15,242 nucleotides of DNA from contig DEAY01000215.1 in NCBI GenBank assembly GCA_002348345.1, positions 1 to 15,242 of the forward strand. The letters run 5' to 3'. Each line of letters begins with the position of its first letter. Within the stretch, counting starts at the first letter, position 1. The notes beneath the pieces were generated by a model, which saw nothing but the letters and a program-made list of their open reading frames with translations, was not told the origin of the DNA and did no database searches. Source of the stretch: Verrucomicrobia bacterium UBA2970. Lineage in GTDB: Bacteria; Verrucomicrobiota; Verrucomicrobiia; Limisphaerales; AAA164-E04. Positions 1 to 7,642 of the stretch are shown piece by piece. The position numbers were made by a program, and so were the translations under genes.

Positions 1-120
1 GGAGTACCGAAGGGGAAAGAATTGTCGCGAACCCAGGACTGGATCAGCTTCAAGGCTCGGGAGTATCCCAGCCTGAAGAATCGGTGGAAGCAAAAGTATC
101 CTACGGTGACATGGCCCTAG
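1..120 (+). CDS. 3' end of an unidentified gene (partial, enters from the left edge)
   Basis: Frame 1 is open from the first base to a TAG at 118-120, giving 39 C-terminal residues that end in TVTWP. The stretch is rich in Lys, Arg, Trp and Tyr (for example DWISFKAREYPSLKNRW) and reads like a real protein tail, but it contains no motif I recognise and no function is proposed. It would converge on the ROK kinase gene, overlapping its last 20 bases tail to tail. The fragment is short, so a chance open frame is possible. Confidence 0.35.
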   Translation, partial: GVPKGKELSRTQDWISFKAREYPSLKNRWKQKYPTVTWP

Positions 121-1039
121 CCGCGGCCTGTTCCGCGAGAGTCAGGGCCCCGATCGGGACGGCCGCCTCGTGGAGAGAAGCCAACTGCAGCTTCGGAGGG
201 GGGTGCATAGCCCTCATCACGTATTGAGGAAGTTTCGATTGAACGGCTTCCAACAAAGGCTCGCCCAGGAGGGATAGGCCTCCACCCAGGATCATGGTTT
301 CGGGGTGTTGAAGGTGGACGACGTGGGACAAGGCGAAGGCGAGGTCGTCGGAGGTGTGCTCGAGGATGTCTCGGGCCATCGGGTCGCTCTGAGTCAGGGC
401 GTGCCCCAGCGCCGCAGCGGGAGGCCCGCCGAGTTGTTGGCGGGCAAGAGAAAGCCCGCCGCCCGGGTCGGCGGCGATGGCTTCCGAGACCTTGCGGTCG
501 ACAGCCCATCCCGAGCAGGATTCCTCTACGATGAGACCCCGACGGTCGAGACGGAGATGACCGATCTCGGATTCACCCGGAACATGGCCGTGATAGACGT
601 GACCGGAGCGGACCAGGCCGCCGCCGACTCCGCTGCCAAGGGTGATGTAGAAGACCGGATCAAACCCTTGACCCGCTCCATGAAGAGCCTCGGCCAAGGC
701 GGCCGTGTTGGCATCGTTGTCGGCGAGGAAGGGAACGGACCATCGAGCGTTGAGCCAGTCGCCCAGCGAGAAATTGTCCCAACCCTCGATCTGATGGGAA
801 CAGACGATTCTCCCGGTTCGGGGATCAATGGGACCGCCGAAGCCGACCCCGATGGCGCTGGGGGAATGATCGCCACAGAGGTCATTGATTCCGGTTTCGA
901 TTGCCGCCATGATCCCCTCCGCACCGCGTCGGCGATCGACCGTGGCGCGGTATCGGGAGTCGATTCGAGGGGGCGATGCGCTCCGAACGATCTGGAGTTT
1001 GGTGCCTCCGATCTCGATCCCAATCAAACGGTCGGCCAT
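101..1039 (-). CDS. ROK-family sugar kinase (atypical, no zinc motif)
   Basis: Predicted cytosolic ATP-dependent sugar kinase of the ROK family (glucokinase, fructokinase or N-acetylhexosamine kinase type), 312 residues. Visible motifs are the N-terminal phosphate loop GIEIGGTK (7-14, with Glu where most members have Asp), GGPID (68-72), the catalytic NDAN with Asp109, the second phosphate loop TLGSGVGGG (132-140) and GESEIGH (154-160). The usual ROK zinc site CxCGxxGC is absent: only a single Cys follows, in ESCSGWA (172-178). The substrate cannot be assigned. I chose the ATG at 1039, five bases after the stop of the upstream DUF362 gene. A TTG at 1048 would extend it by three residues and overlap that stop as TTGA. 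Either way the two genes look translationally coupled. Confidence 0.88.
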   Translation of the reverse strand: MADRLIGIEIGGTKLQIVRSASPPRIDSRYRATVDRRRGAEGIMAAIETGINDLCGDHSPSAIGVGFGGPIDPRTGRIVCSHQIEGWDNFSLGDWLNARWSVPFLADNDANTAALAEALHGAGQGFDPVFYITLGSGVGGGLVRSGHVYHGHVPGESEIGHLRLDRRGLIVEESCSGWAVDRKVSEAIAADPGGGLSLARQQLGGPPAAALGHALTQSDPMARDILEHTSDDLAFALSHVVHLQHPETMILGGGLSLLGEPLLEAVQSKLPQYVMRAMHPPPKLQLASLHEAAVPIGALTLAEQAAARAMSP

Positions 1040-1044
1040 GATGC

Positions 1045-2088
1045 TCAAGGGTTGCTGGAATGCGTGACCCGGATCGACGAAAGATCACTGACGCCGAGTT
1101 CGAGCAAACTGGCGTTCTCGTAGAGCTCGCGATAATCCGGTCCGGGTTCAATCCCCTTCAGTCGTCGGAGGTCCGTCAGTGCTTCGAGCGAGAGACAATC
1201 AAGGGCGACCGGATCGGTGCTGAATCTGAGTTGGTTGAGAACCACGGAATCCTGGAGGCGTCCCTGGGTTTCCCCCTGATATTGGGCGATCAGGGCATCG
1301 ACCACGTTGAGGATGACCCGGTCCCCCAGGTCGGGTAAGGCATTGATCTCAGGAATCGCCACGGCCAGGCGGCTCGGCTCCACCTGAAAACGAAGCGTGT
1401 TGTCGACACTGGCCATGGCCAGGCCAAAGAGGCAGCCGTTGACGCCAGCCCGGTTGTGGTTGAGGAGGGGAACGATATTGACGATCTTGGAGATTTGTTG
1501 GGTGATCAGGGAGGAGACGAAGGAGCGCCTTCCCTTCCCCTCGCCTTTTTCTCCGAATTCGTGGTCACCCCAGATCAGGGTCCCGATAAGGGGAGATTCG
1601 TAAGAGGCATCGCCGTCGTAGCCGAGATCCCGGGCCCCGAGCACGCGGACGCCGAATCGATCTCGCAGGGAGAGGTAACCTGCGGCTCGAAGAGAAGACA
1701 GCTGTCGATCCCACACGATAATCTGACCGGCGGGATGACCGGCGTTGATGAGGCTTTGAATGATGGCTGCCACCACGGCGGGTCGGGAGCCACTCGTCTT
1801 GCCGGTGGAGGAGTGAATGCGTAATCCGATGGTATCGGAGGGGGTGATCCGTTGGCGCCACCCTTCCCTCGTCGACGGGGTTCCCCAGAGCTGACCAAGG
1901 CCCTGGTCCACCATCCGTTCTACGATCGGGGCTTGAGGGATATAGGTTTCGGTGGCTTGGGGATGGTGAACAAAGACGGCTTGGGCGGAGAAATTTGCGG
2001 CCAGCGGCGGATCCGAGAGGTCGGAAGATTGGGCGTCGAGGCCCGAGATGAGAAAGGGAACCCATAGGACGGAGACCAAAGTCCTCAT
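1045..2088 (-). CDS. Secreted DUF362-family protein
   Basis: A 347-residue protein of the DUF362 family, whose biochemical role is not established. The N-terminus from the ATG at 2088 reads as a Sec signal peptide: Arg at position 2, then the hydrophobic LVSVLWVPFLISG, with probable cleavage after LDA near residue 20, so it should act outside the cytoplasmic membrane. The family signature is the segment LLNHNRAGVNGCLFGLAMAS (N210-H211-N212 and onward), and a DPVALDCLSLEAL stretch near the C-terminus is also typical. No ferredoxin-like cysteine clusters, present in some DUF362 members, are seen. An upstream ATG at 2124 adds 12 polar residues before the signal peptide and is less likely. Neither start has a clear ribosome-binding site. 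It is the first gene of a two-gene minus-strand unit with the ROK kinase. Confidence 0.8.
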   Translation of the reverse strand: MRTLVSVLWVPFLISGLDAQSSDLSDPPLAANFSAQAVFVHHPQATETYIPQAPIVERMVDQGLGQLWGTPSTREGWRQRITPSDTIGLRIHSSTGKTSGSRPAVVAAIIQSLINAGHPAGQIIVWDRQLSSLRAAGYLSLRDRFGVRVLGARDLGYDGDASYESPLIGTLIWGDHEFGEKGEGKGRRSFVSSLITQQISKIVNIVPLLNHNRAGVNGCLFGLAMASVDNTLRFQVEPSRLAVAIPEINALPDLGDRVILNVVDALIAQYQGETQGRLQDSVVLNQLRFSTDPVALDCLSLEALTDLRRLKGIEPGPDYRELYENASLLELGVSDLSSIRVTHSSNP

Positions 2089-2162
2089 GGACCGAAGGTT
2101 CGACCGCTGGAAACTCAGTTGCATGGAATCGGACCAGACCGGCGCATCGCATCGAGCGCCCC

Positions 2163-2191
2163 TTGACTCGTCGGGAGCGGGATGCTACCAA
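2163..2191 (+). promoter_or_regulatory. Possible extended -10 promoter for the TPR gene
   Basis: TTGACT at 2163-2168 (5/6 to the -35 consensus), a 17-nt spacer, and TACCAA at 2186-2191 preceded by TGC, which fits an extended -10 (TGn). The -10 hexamer itself is poor (3/6). Transcription would begin near 2198, almost at the ATG at 2201, which has no nearby ribosome-binding site. The rest of the 112-base divergent gap (2089-2200) holds nothing else I can name, and I see no convincing promoter for the leftward DUF362 gene. Confidence 0.25.
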
Positions 2192-2200
2192 CCGTGTTTA

Positions 2201-4075
2201 ATGAACGCCACCAAAATAGCAGATCGCCTGGCGCCGGTATGGGTGGCGGGGTGGCTCGTGTTATCTTGGGTGGGGTGCACGCCGCCGGGTCCCGCCGCCC
2301 TTCTCGAGGGTGAAATCCTATTGGAGGCGGGAGAATACCCGGCTGCCATCCGTCGGTTCCAAGAGGCGACCGATCTGTTGGGCGACCATCCCGAGGCTTG
2401 GAATTTCCTGGGCTTAGCCCATCACAAGGCGGGCGAATCCGCAGCGGCGACCAAGGCTTACAAGAGGGCGATCGAATTGAATGTCGACTTGTTGGCCGCG
2501 CGCTACAACCTGGGGTGTTTGTTGCTGGAGAACGAAGAATTTCAAGCGGCGGAGGACCAGTTCAAGACCTACGCAATCATGGCCGAAGGGGATCCGCAGG
2601 TGAGCGTCAAACTGGGCTCGGCCCAGTTGGGGGATGGCCGGCTCAATGAAGCGGAGGAATCCTTCGAGGCGGCGTTGAAACGGAACCGGGCCTTTCCGGA
2701 GGCCTGGAACGGGTTGGGACTGATTCGATTGTATCGCGGAAATGGGCGGGAAGCCTTCCATTACTTCAATACGGCGATCGAGCAGGATGATCGCTTTGGT
2801 CCCGCCTATCTCAATCAAGCCGTGGTCGCTCATCACTATCTCAACGATCTTCCCCTGGCCCTCAAGAAATACCGCCGCTTCCTCTTCCTGGACCCCAAGA
2901 GTGAGAAAAGCGCTCAGGTCAAGGCGGCGGCGGCGGCGATCGAGGAGGCCCTGGCACCCCGGTCGATGGTTCAGGAGGAAGGGGTTCAAGCAGAGGAAGA
3001 AGTCGCAGCGGCAGGACAGACGGAGGCGATATTAGAAACGGGTGAGCCCGAGCCATCGGACGTCGCCCCGGAAACGCCTCAGGAGAAGGATCAAAAACCA
3101 GGCCCCGACGAAGTCGTCCGATCGAATGAGTCCCCTGAAGACGTAAGCAAGGGCGCGGAGCCCCCATTGAATGAAGGGAATGAGGAGGAAGCGGCTGAAG
3201 TGGTCATCGTCGAACCCGATCCGCCGGTCGAAGCCCAGGAAACCTCCGGTGAAACCTCGGAGGCGGAGGCCCGAGCAGAGGAGGTGGAAATGGCTCGACC
3301 GGACCCCGGGTCGAAAGAAAACCAACCGGAAATCGTCTTCGAAAAGGTTGGTATACCGCCGCTGGAGCCCGAATTTGTCGTGGCAGAGTCTCGGCCGGAA
3401 CCCCGCGATGATGAGGCGATTTCCGATTCGGGTTGGCGCACCGTGGAGACACGTCGATCGGGAATGGGGATTTCGGTGGGGCGAACCCTGTTTCGGAATC
3501 AGGGGGCCGGTTCGAACGAACCGAGCGAGGCCTCGGAAGAGAACCGTGTCGGTCGGGTCCCGAGCCTTACCTATGAATACCGTCGTCCCCTCACCCCGGT
3601 TGCTGGGGATCGCAAGCAAGCAAGTCCCTATTTTCAACAAGGCAACGAGGCCTTCAAGACGGGTCAGGAATCGGAGGCGATCCTGGCCTATCGTGAAGCG
3701 GTGTCCCGGGATCCCGCCTTTTTTGCGGCCCACTACAACATGGGGCTTGCCGCCATACGGTCGGGACTCACCGAAACCGCCTTGGATGCCTATGAAAACG
3801 CGCTGGCCATCAATCCCGGCGACCGAAACGCCCGATACAATTTCGCGTTGGCGCTGGAACAGGGCCGTCACCACAGCGAAGCGGCGACCGAGTTGAATTC
3901 CCTGCTGAGCAGTTTTCCCGATGATGTCCATGCCCATTTCACCCTGGCGACCCTCTATGCGAAAAAGATAGGCGATGGAGCGCGGGCCCGGCAGCACTAC
4001 CAGAAGGTCCTGAATTTGGATCCCAATTATCCCAATGCAGTTTCCATTCGGTATTGGCTAAGTGCCTCTGATTGA
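2201..4075 (+). CDS. Bipartite TPR protein with acidic linker, probably exported or lipid-anchored
   Basis: A 624-residue scaffold-type protein. Residues 1-26 form a hydrophobic N-terminus (APVWVAGWLVLSWVGC) that ends in Cys26 followed by TPPGPA. This resembles a lipoprotein signal, although Trp at -3 is not a standard lipobox. About six tetratricopeptide repeats follow (28-250, e.g. AWNFLGLAHHKAG, ARYNLGCLLLENEEF, AYLNQAVVAHHY). Then comes a low-complexity linker very rich in Glu and Pro (about 251-474), and four more TPRs close the protein (475-620, e.g. AAHYNMGLAAIRSG, ARYNFALALEQG). TPRs mediate protein-protein contacts; no enzyme domain is visible. I use the ATG at 2201 because the hydrophobic segment starts there. 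The frame is open upstream to 2048, but that part runs into the DUF362 gene and would bury the signal. Its stop lies 11 nt before dnaG. Confidence 0.85.
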   Translation: MNATKIADRLAPVWVAGWLVLSWVGCTPPGPAALLEGEILLEAGEYPAAIRRFQEATDLLGDHPEAWNFLGLAHHKAGESAAATKAYKRAIELNVDLLAARYNLGCLLLENEEFQAAEDQFKTYAIMAEGDPQVSVKLGSAQLGDGRLNEAEESFEAALKRNRAFPEAWNGLGLIRLYRGNGREAFHYFNTAIEQDDRFGPAYLNQAVVAHHYLNDLPLALKKYRRFLFLDPKSEKSAQVKAAAAAIEEALAPRSMVQEEGVQAEEEVAAAGQTEAILETGEPEPSDVAPETPQEKDQKPGPDEVVRSNESPEDVSKGAEPPLNEGNEEEAAEVVIVEPDPPVEAQETSGETSEAEARAEEVEMARPDPGSKENQPEIVFEKVGIPPLEPEFVVAESRPEPRDDEAISDSGWRTVETRRSGMGISVGRTLFRNQGAGSNEPSEASEENRVGRVPSLTYEYRRPLTPVAGDRKQASPYFQQGNEAFKTGQESEAILAYREAVSRDPAFFAAHYNMGLAAIRSGLTETALDAYENALAINPGDRNARYNFALALEQGRHHSEAATELNSLLSSFPDDVHAHFTLATLYAKKIGDGARARQHYQKVLNLDPNYPNAVSIRYWLSASD

Positions 4076-4084
4076 AGGGGGGAG
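4075..4084 (+). promoter_or_regulatory. Ribosome-binding site that fixes the dnaG start
   Basis: The purine run AAGGGGGGAG begins on the last base of the TPR stop codon and lies directly before the ATG at 4087. It supports that ATG over the in-frame TTG at 4072, which sits upstream of the run and overlaps the TPR stop codon. The layout suggests that translation of dnaG is coupled to the TPR gene. Confidence 0.6.
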
Positions 4085-4086
4085 CC

Positions 4087-5889
4087 ATGGCGGGAACCTT
4101 TGGAGGCGAACTGAAGGAACGCATTCGGGAGGCGAATGACATCGTCGATGTCATCAACGGCTACTTTCCGCTCAAGAGGGCGGGCGCAAACTTCATGGCC
4201 TTGTGCCCGTTTCATCGTGAAAAGACGCCTAGTTTCAACGTCAATCCCGCCAAACAGATCTTTCATTGTTTTGGATGTCACAAGGGCGGTGACGTGTTCA
4301 CGTTCGTTCAGGAGTACGAGAACCTCAGCTTTATGGAGGCCGCCAAGCGACTGGCGGAGCGGGCCCGGATTCCGTGGGAATGGGAGCGGGGAGCGGCAGA
4401 TCCGGAGCAAGGGTCGAAGAAGGAGCGACTCTACAAGATCCACCAGGAATTAACCCGGCGGTGGCACCAGCTGCTACTGAACGATGAGCAGGGAAAACCG
4501 GGCCGCGACTATCTCTCCAAAAGAGGCATCAGCGATCTGGCGGTGGAACAATTCCAGATAGGATTTGCCCCGGAGAGGTGGGATGACACGGTGAATTGGG
4601 CGCGATCGAAGGGTTACGAGGAAGCCTTCCTTGAACAAACCGGCCTGGTGACCCGCAAGGAAGGAAGCCAGCATTTCTACGATCGATTTCGCAAGCGCCT
4701 GATGTTTCCGATCGCCGATCCTTACGGCCGCGTGATCGCGTTCAGCGGTCGGGTGATCGATGACTCGGAGCGGGGAGGCAAGTATGTCAATTCCCCGGAG
4801 ACCCTGGTCTTCAAGAAGAGCCAAGTGTTGTTTGGCCTGGACAAAGCGCGTCGGGCGGCCTCGGAAGCCGGGATGATGGTGGTGTGTGAAGGCCAGCTGG
4901 ATACCATCGCTTGTCATGTCAACGGCATCAAGAACGTCGTCGCCCCGCAAGGGACGGCGCTGACCGCCCAGCATGCCCGGGTGCTGAAGCGACATGTGCC
5001 AGAGGTGGTGCTGTGTTTTGACTCGGATGGGGCCGGTCAAAAAGCCATTCAGCGATCCTTCGATGATTTGTTGGCCGCCGGCGTGGCCGTCAGGGTGGCG
5101 ACCCTGCCGCGGCCCCACGATCCCGACAGCTACATCCGGGAGGAGGGCACCGAGGCGTTTCAACGATTGATTCATGAGGGAGCAGGCTACTTTGATTATT
5201 TGCTCGAATTCCTCGGCGCCCAGCATGACCGGGGCGGCGACAGCGGACGTCGAGCGATCGTCCAGACGATGTCAACCTCGGTGAACCTGACGGGCGATGC
5301 GGTGTTGATCGACACCTATGCCCAGAAGACGAGCCAGGTTCTGGGCGTCTCAGTGGATGCCGTTCGACGGGAATTCTCGAAAGGGAAAACGTCGCCAGCC
5401 GTTGAAACGTTTGAGCCGGAGGAAGCGGATCGGGTTGAAGAGGAGATGCCTCGCCCCTCGGCGTTGGAATTCTGGCTCCTGAAACTGATTGTCGGAACAA
5501 GTGAGGAGAGTTTGTTGGAGTGGCTTTTCCAGCATCTTGACATGGACTGGGTGAGGCATCCCTACGTCAAGCAGGCGCTGATCTTCAGGCTGGACCGCCT
5601 GGTGGAGCATCAGGCCTTTGACGTTCCGGAACTGCTGGCCAGTTTCTCGAACGGCGAGGCCACCAGCCTGGTCACCGAGGCGGCGGCCGAACAACGGTCA
5701 ATCCCGAATCCCCAGGAGCAATTGTCGGACATTGTCTTGAGACTTCGAAACCTTCATATCGACGAGGAACTTCGCCGCCTCGCTCAGGCTCCGAGAGAGG
5801 CCGGAGAGGATGAACTGGTTCAAGCGGCCCAGATGCTCGAGCTTCAACGACTCAAGCGTCAACCTCTGGAAATGCTGGCTGACGCCTGA
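4087..5889 (+). CDS. dnaG: DNA primase DnaG
   Basis: Synthesises RNA primers for the lagging strand at the replication fork, working with the replicative helicase. The 600-residue length is normal. The N-terminal CHC2 zinc ribbon is complete (C40, H43, C61, C64 in LCPFH and FHCFGCHKGGD). The catalytic core follows, with FPIADPYGRVIAFSGRV in its middle. The TOPRIM domain carries the catalytic Glu268 in EGQLD and the metal-binding acids D312 and D314 in CFDSDGAG; EGQLD stands where many bacteria have EGYMD or EGYFD. The C-terminal region after about residue 440 diverges, as expected for the helicase-binding domain. It follows the TPR gene by 11 nt. There is no rpsU before it and no rpoD after it, unlike the macromolecular-synthesis operon of many bacteria. 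Confidence 0.96.
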   Translation: MAGTFGGELKERIREANDIVDVINGYFPLKRAGANFMALCPFHREKTPSFNVNPAKQIFHCFGCHKGGDVFTFVQEYENLSFMEAAKRLAERARIPWEWERGAADPEQGSKKERLYKIHQELTRRWHQLLLNDEQGKPGRDYLSKRGISDLAVEQFQIGFAPERWDDTVNWARSKGYEEAFLEQTGLVTRKEGSQHFYDRFRKRLMFPIADPYGRVIAFSGRVIDDSERGGKYVNSPETLVFKKSQVLFGLDKARRAASEAGMMVVCEGQLDTIACHVNGIKNVVAPQGTALTAQHARVLKRHVPEVVLCFDSDGAGQKAIQRSFDDLLAAGVAVRVATLPRPHDPDSYIREEGTEAFQRLIHEGAGYFDYLLEFLGAQHDRGGDSGRRAIVQTMSTSVNLTGDAVLIDTYAQKTSQVLGVSVDAVRREFSKGKTSPAVETFEPEEADRVEEEMPRPSALEFWLLKLIVGTSEESLLEWLFQHLDMDWVRHPYVKQALIFRLDRLVEHQAFDVPELLASFSNGEATSLVTEAAAEQRSIPNPQEQLSDIVLRLRNLHIDEELRRLAQAPREAGEDELVQAAQMLELQRLKRQPLEMLADA

Positions 5890-5958
5890 ATGGAGGGCTT
5901 GAGGGGAAGCGATTTCTGTCGGCGGGCCTGCAGATGGCAGGGGTCATTTCCAATTCCC

Positions 5959-5986
5959 TTGTCGGGCCAATCGGGCTGGCTATGAT
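5959..5986 (+). promoter_or_regulatory. Sigma-70-type promoter, apparently driving a leaderless nfeD transcript
   Basis: TTGTCG at 5959-5964 (4/6), a 16-nt spacer, and TATGAT at 5981-5986 (5/6, with both the first two and the last base of the -10 consensus). Counting seven bases beyond the -10 puts the transcription start at or next to 5993, the A of the nfeD ATG. No ribosome-binding site precedes that ATG. The 103-base gap after dnaG also holds a weak 5-bp hairpin (5927-5941) without a T tract. Confidence 0.5.
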
Positions 5987-5992
5987 ATCCCC

Positions 5993-6451
5993 ATGGTTGT
6001 GATCGTCACCCTTCTGGTGGTAGGGATGTTGCTCCTGGTTTCGGAAATCTTTCTCCCCGGAATGATCGCGGGGATCGTGGGGTTTTTGTGCCTTGCCCTG
6101 GGAGTCGCCTTCAGTTTCCGGGATCTGGGGGCGACGCAGGGAGGGATCGTCCTGCTCGGGGTCACGGTCCTGTTGGTGATCGGTTTTGCCTGTTGGCTTC
6201 GATTCTTTCCCGAAAGCAGTCTGGCGAAACCCTTTGTGTCGGAGGGTCAGATCGGCGAGATCGGGACCGAACGACCGGAGTTGGTGGGCCAGGAGGGGGT
6301 CACCTTTACCCCGCTCATGCCGTCGGGAACGGCTGTTTTTGAGGGGCGACATATTGATGTGGTCACCGAGGGGGAACCCATCGACCGGGATGAAAAGGTC
6401 AAGGTCGTCGAGGTCGAGGGGATGCGCGTGGTGGTCCAGAAAATCGCCTGA
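5993..6451 (+). CDS. nfeD: NfeD-like membrane protein (short form, OB-fold tail)
   Basis: A 152-residue integral membrane protein of the short NfeD type, without the ClpP-like protease domain found in long NfeD proteins. The first 70 residues are strongly hydrophobic and hold two to three membrane segments: the N-terminal VVIVTLLVVGMLLLVSEIF, then IAGIVGFLCLALGVAF, then GIVLLGVTVLLVIGFACWL. The C-terminal part (about 85-152) is the soluble beta-rich OB fold, with GQEGVTFTPLMPSGTAVFEG, IDVVTEGEPI and VKVVEVEGMRVVV characteristic of the family. NfeD proteins are commonly paired with flotillin/SPFH proteins and are thought to assist their assembly in the membrane, and floA indeed follows after 99 nt. 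The ATG at 5993 lies seven bases beyond a -10 box, so translation is probably leaderless. Confidence 0.9.
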   Translation: MVVIVTLLVVGMLLLVSEIFLPGMIAGIVGFLCLALGVAFSFRDLGATQGGIVLLGVTVLLVIGFACWLRFFPESSLAKPFVSEGQIGEIGTERPELVGQEGVTFTPLMPSGTAVFEGRHIDVVTEGEPIDRDEKVKVVEVEGMRVVVQKIA

Positions 6452-6550
6452 TCCTGGGAGAGGATCACTTTTGACCTTGGCCCCTCTCGATGGCAGACAG
6501 TAGTCTAGGAGAAATTCGAGAGATAGCGGACAGAGGAAGAGAGGAAGATC

Positions 6551-7600
6551 ATGACGGACTCAAGCTCAATCTTTTTTGCGGCAGATACGGGGTGGATCGT
6601 TTTTGGGGGCCTGATAGCCTTGGTGGCTTTTCTGGCAGTGGTTTTGGGAATCAATTTCTTCAGTGTGTGGATTCGGGCCTTGTTCTCGGGAGCCCGAGTA
6701 GAGTTCACCGAACTGATTGCCCTCAGATTGCGATCGGTTCCTGTTGGTGCGTTGGTCAATACCCGCATCACGGCGATCAAATCAGGTTTGCCGGTTTCCA
6801 TTGATGATCTCTCGACTCACTTTTTGGCCGGTGGAAGTGTCGACATGGTGGTCCAAGCACTGATCGCGGCCCGAAAGGCGGGCATTCGTCTTGATTTTGA
6901 CCGGGCCTGTGCCATTGACCTGGCAACCAAAGGGACCGGGAAGAATGTGATTGAGGCGGTGAAAACATCGGTTAATCCTAGGGTCATTGATTGTCCCTCG
7001 CCCAATGTGGGCAAAGGCACGGTCGATGCCGTGGCGAAAGACGGAATTGTCATTCGAGCCCGGGCGCGGGTGACGGTGAGAACCAATTTGGATCGATTTG
7101 TCGGGGGTGCGACGGAGGATACCATCGTGGCTCGGGTGGGCGAGGGAATCGTCTCAACCATTGGTTCGTCGGACAGCTACAAGGATGTCCTGGAAAATCC
7201 CGACATGATCTCCCATACCGTCCTGAGCAAGGCCTTGGACAGCAACACCGCGTTTGAGATTCTGTCGATTGATATCGCTGACGTGGATGTGGGTGAAAAT
7301 GTGGGGGCCAAGCTTCAAGCCGAGCAGGCCGAGGCGAACAAACTCATCGCCCAGGCCCAGGCTGAGGTACGTCGTGCGGCGGCCGTGGCCACGGAACAAG
7401 AGATGGTGGCGAAGGTGGCGGAAATGCGTGCCCGAGTCGTTGAGGCCGAGGCCCAAGTGCCCTTGGCGATGGCAGATGCCTTCCGCAGCGGCAACATGGG
7501 CGTGATGGATTACTATCGCATGAAGAATATCCAGGCCGATACGACCATGAGGGATAGTATCGGAAGCGCCGAGGCCGAACCCGAAGAGTCGAACGAATAA
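6551..7600 (+). CDS. floA: Flotillin-like protein FloA
   Basis: A 349-residue SPFH-superfamily protein of the bacterial FloA (YqfA) type, a membrane scaffold of flotillin-enriched microdomains. The N-terminal membrane segment spans about residues 13-42 (GWIVFGGLIALVAFLAVVLG), then VEFTELIALRLRSVP opens the soluble part. The PHB/SPFH-like core includes DGIVIRARARVTVRTNLDRF. The C-terminal part from about residue 258 is an Ala/Glu-rich coiled coil (EQAEANKLIAQAQAEVRRA, then EMRARVVEAEAQVPLAMADA) that supports oligomerisation. It closes with GNMGVMDYYRMKNIQADT, typical of FloA. Length matches the family (about 330) with a short acidic tail. A strong ribosome-binding site, GAGGAAG, precedes the ATG. 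It sits between nfeD and a small anchored protein, likely in one operon. Confidence 0.95.
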   Translation: MTDSSSIFFAADTGWIVFGGLIALVAFLAVVLGINFFSVWIRALFSGARVEFTELIALRLRSVPVGALVNTRITAIKSGLPVSIDDLSTHFLAGGSVDMVVQALIAARKAGIRLDFDRACAIDLATKGTGKNVIEAVKTSVNPRVIDCPSPNVGKGTVDAVAKDGIVIRARARVTVRTNLDRFVGGATEDTIVARVGEGIVSTIGSSDSYKDVLENPDMISHTVLSKALDSNTAFEILSIDIADVDVGENVGAKLQAEQAEANKLIAQAQAEVRRAAAVATEQEMVAKVAEMRARVVEAEAQVPLAMADAFRSGNMGVMDYYRMKNIQADTTMRDSIGSAEAEPEESNE

Positions 7601-7642
7601 ACCGGACGGACCTTCGTCGCGGTCGAATCGGATCCAACAGCC

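Noticed and set aside
305..1123. Long plus-strand open frame of 272 codons opposite the ROK kinase
   Set aside because: It lies antisense to a gene with clear ROK motifs, has no recognisable domain, and runs past that gene into the 3' end of the DUF362 gene. GC-rich codon bias produces such shadows.
2096..2106. GGTTCGA-like T-loop suggesting a tRNA
   Set aside because: No acceptor, anticodon or D-arm pairing can be built around it.
3032..3997. Minus-strand open frame of 321 codons inside the TPR gene
   Set aside because: It is a shadow of the acidic linker and C-terminal TPR coding sequence; its translation is Arg/Phe/Gly-rich without motifs.
5927..5941. Terminator after dnaG (CCTGC/GCAGG hairpin)
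   Set aside because: The stem is only five base pairs and no T tract follows.
6471..6501. Separate promoter for floA (TTGACC after nfeD)
   Set aside because: No acceptable -10 hexamer occurs 16-18 nt downstream, so floA is more simply read from the nfeD promoter.
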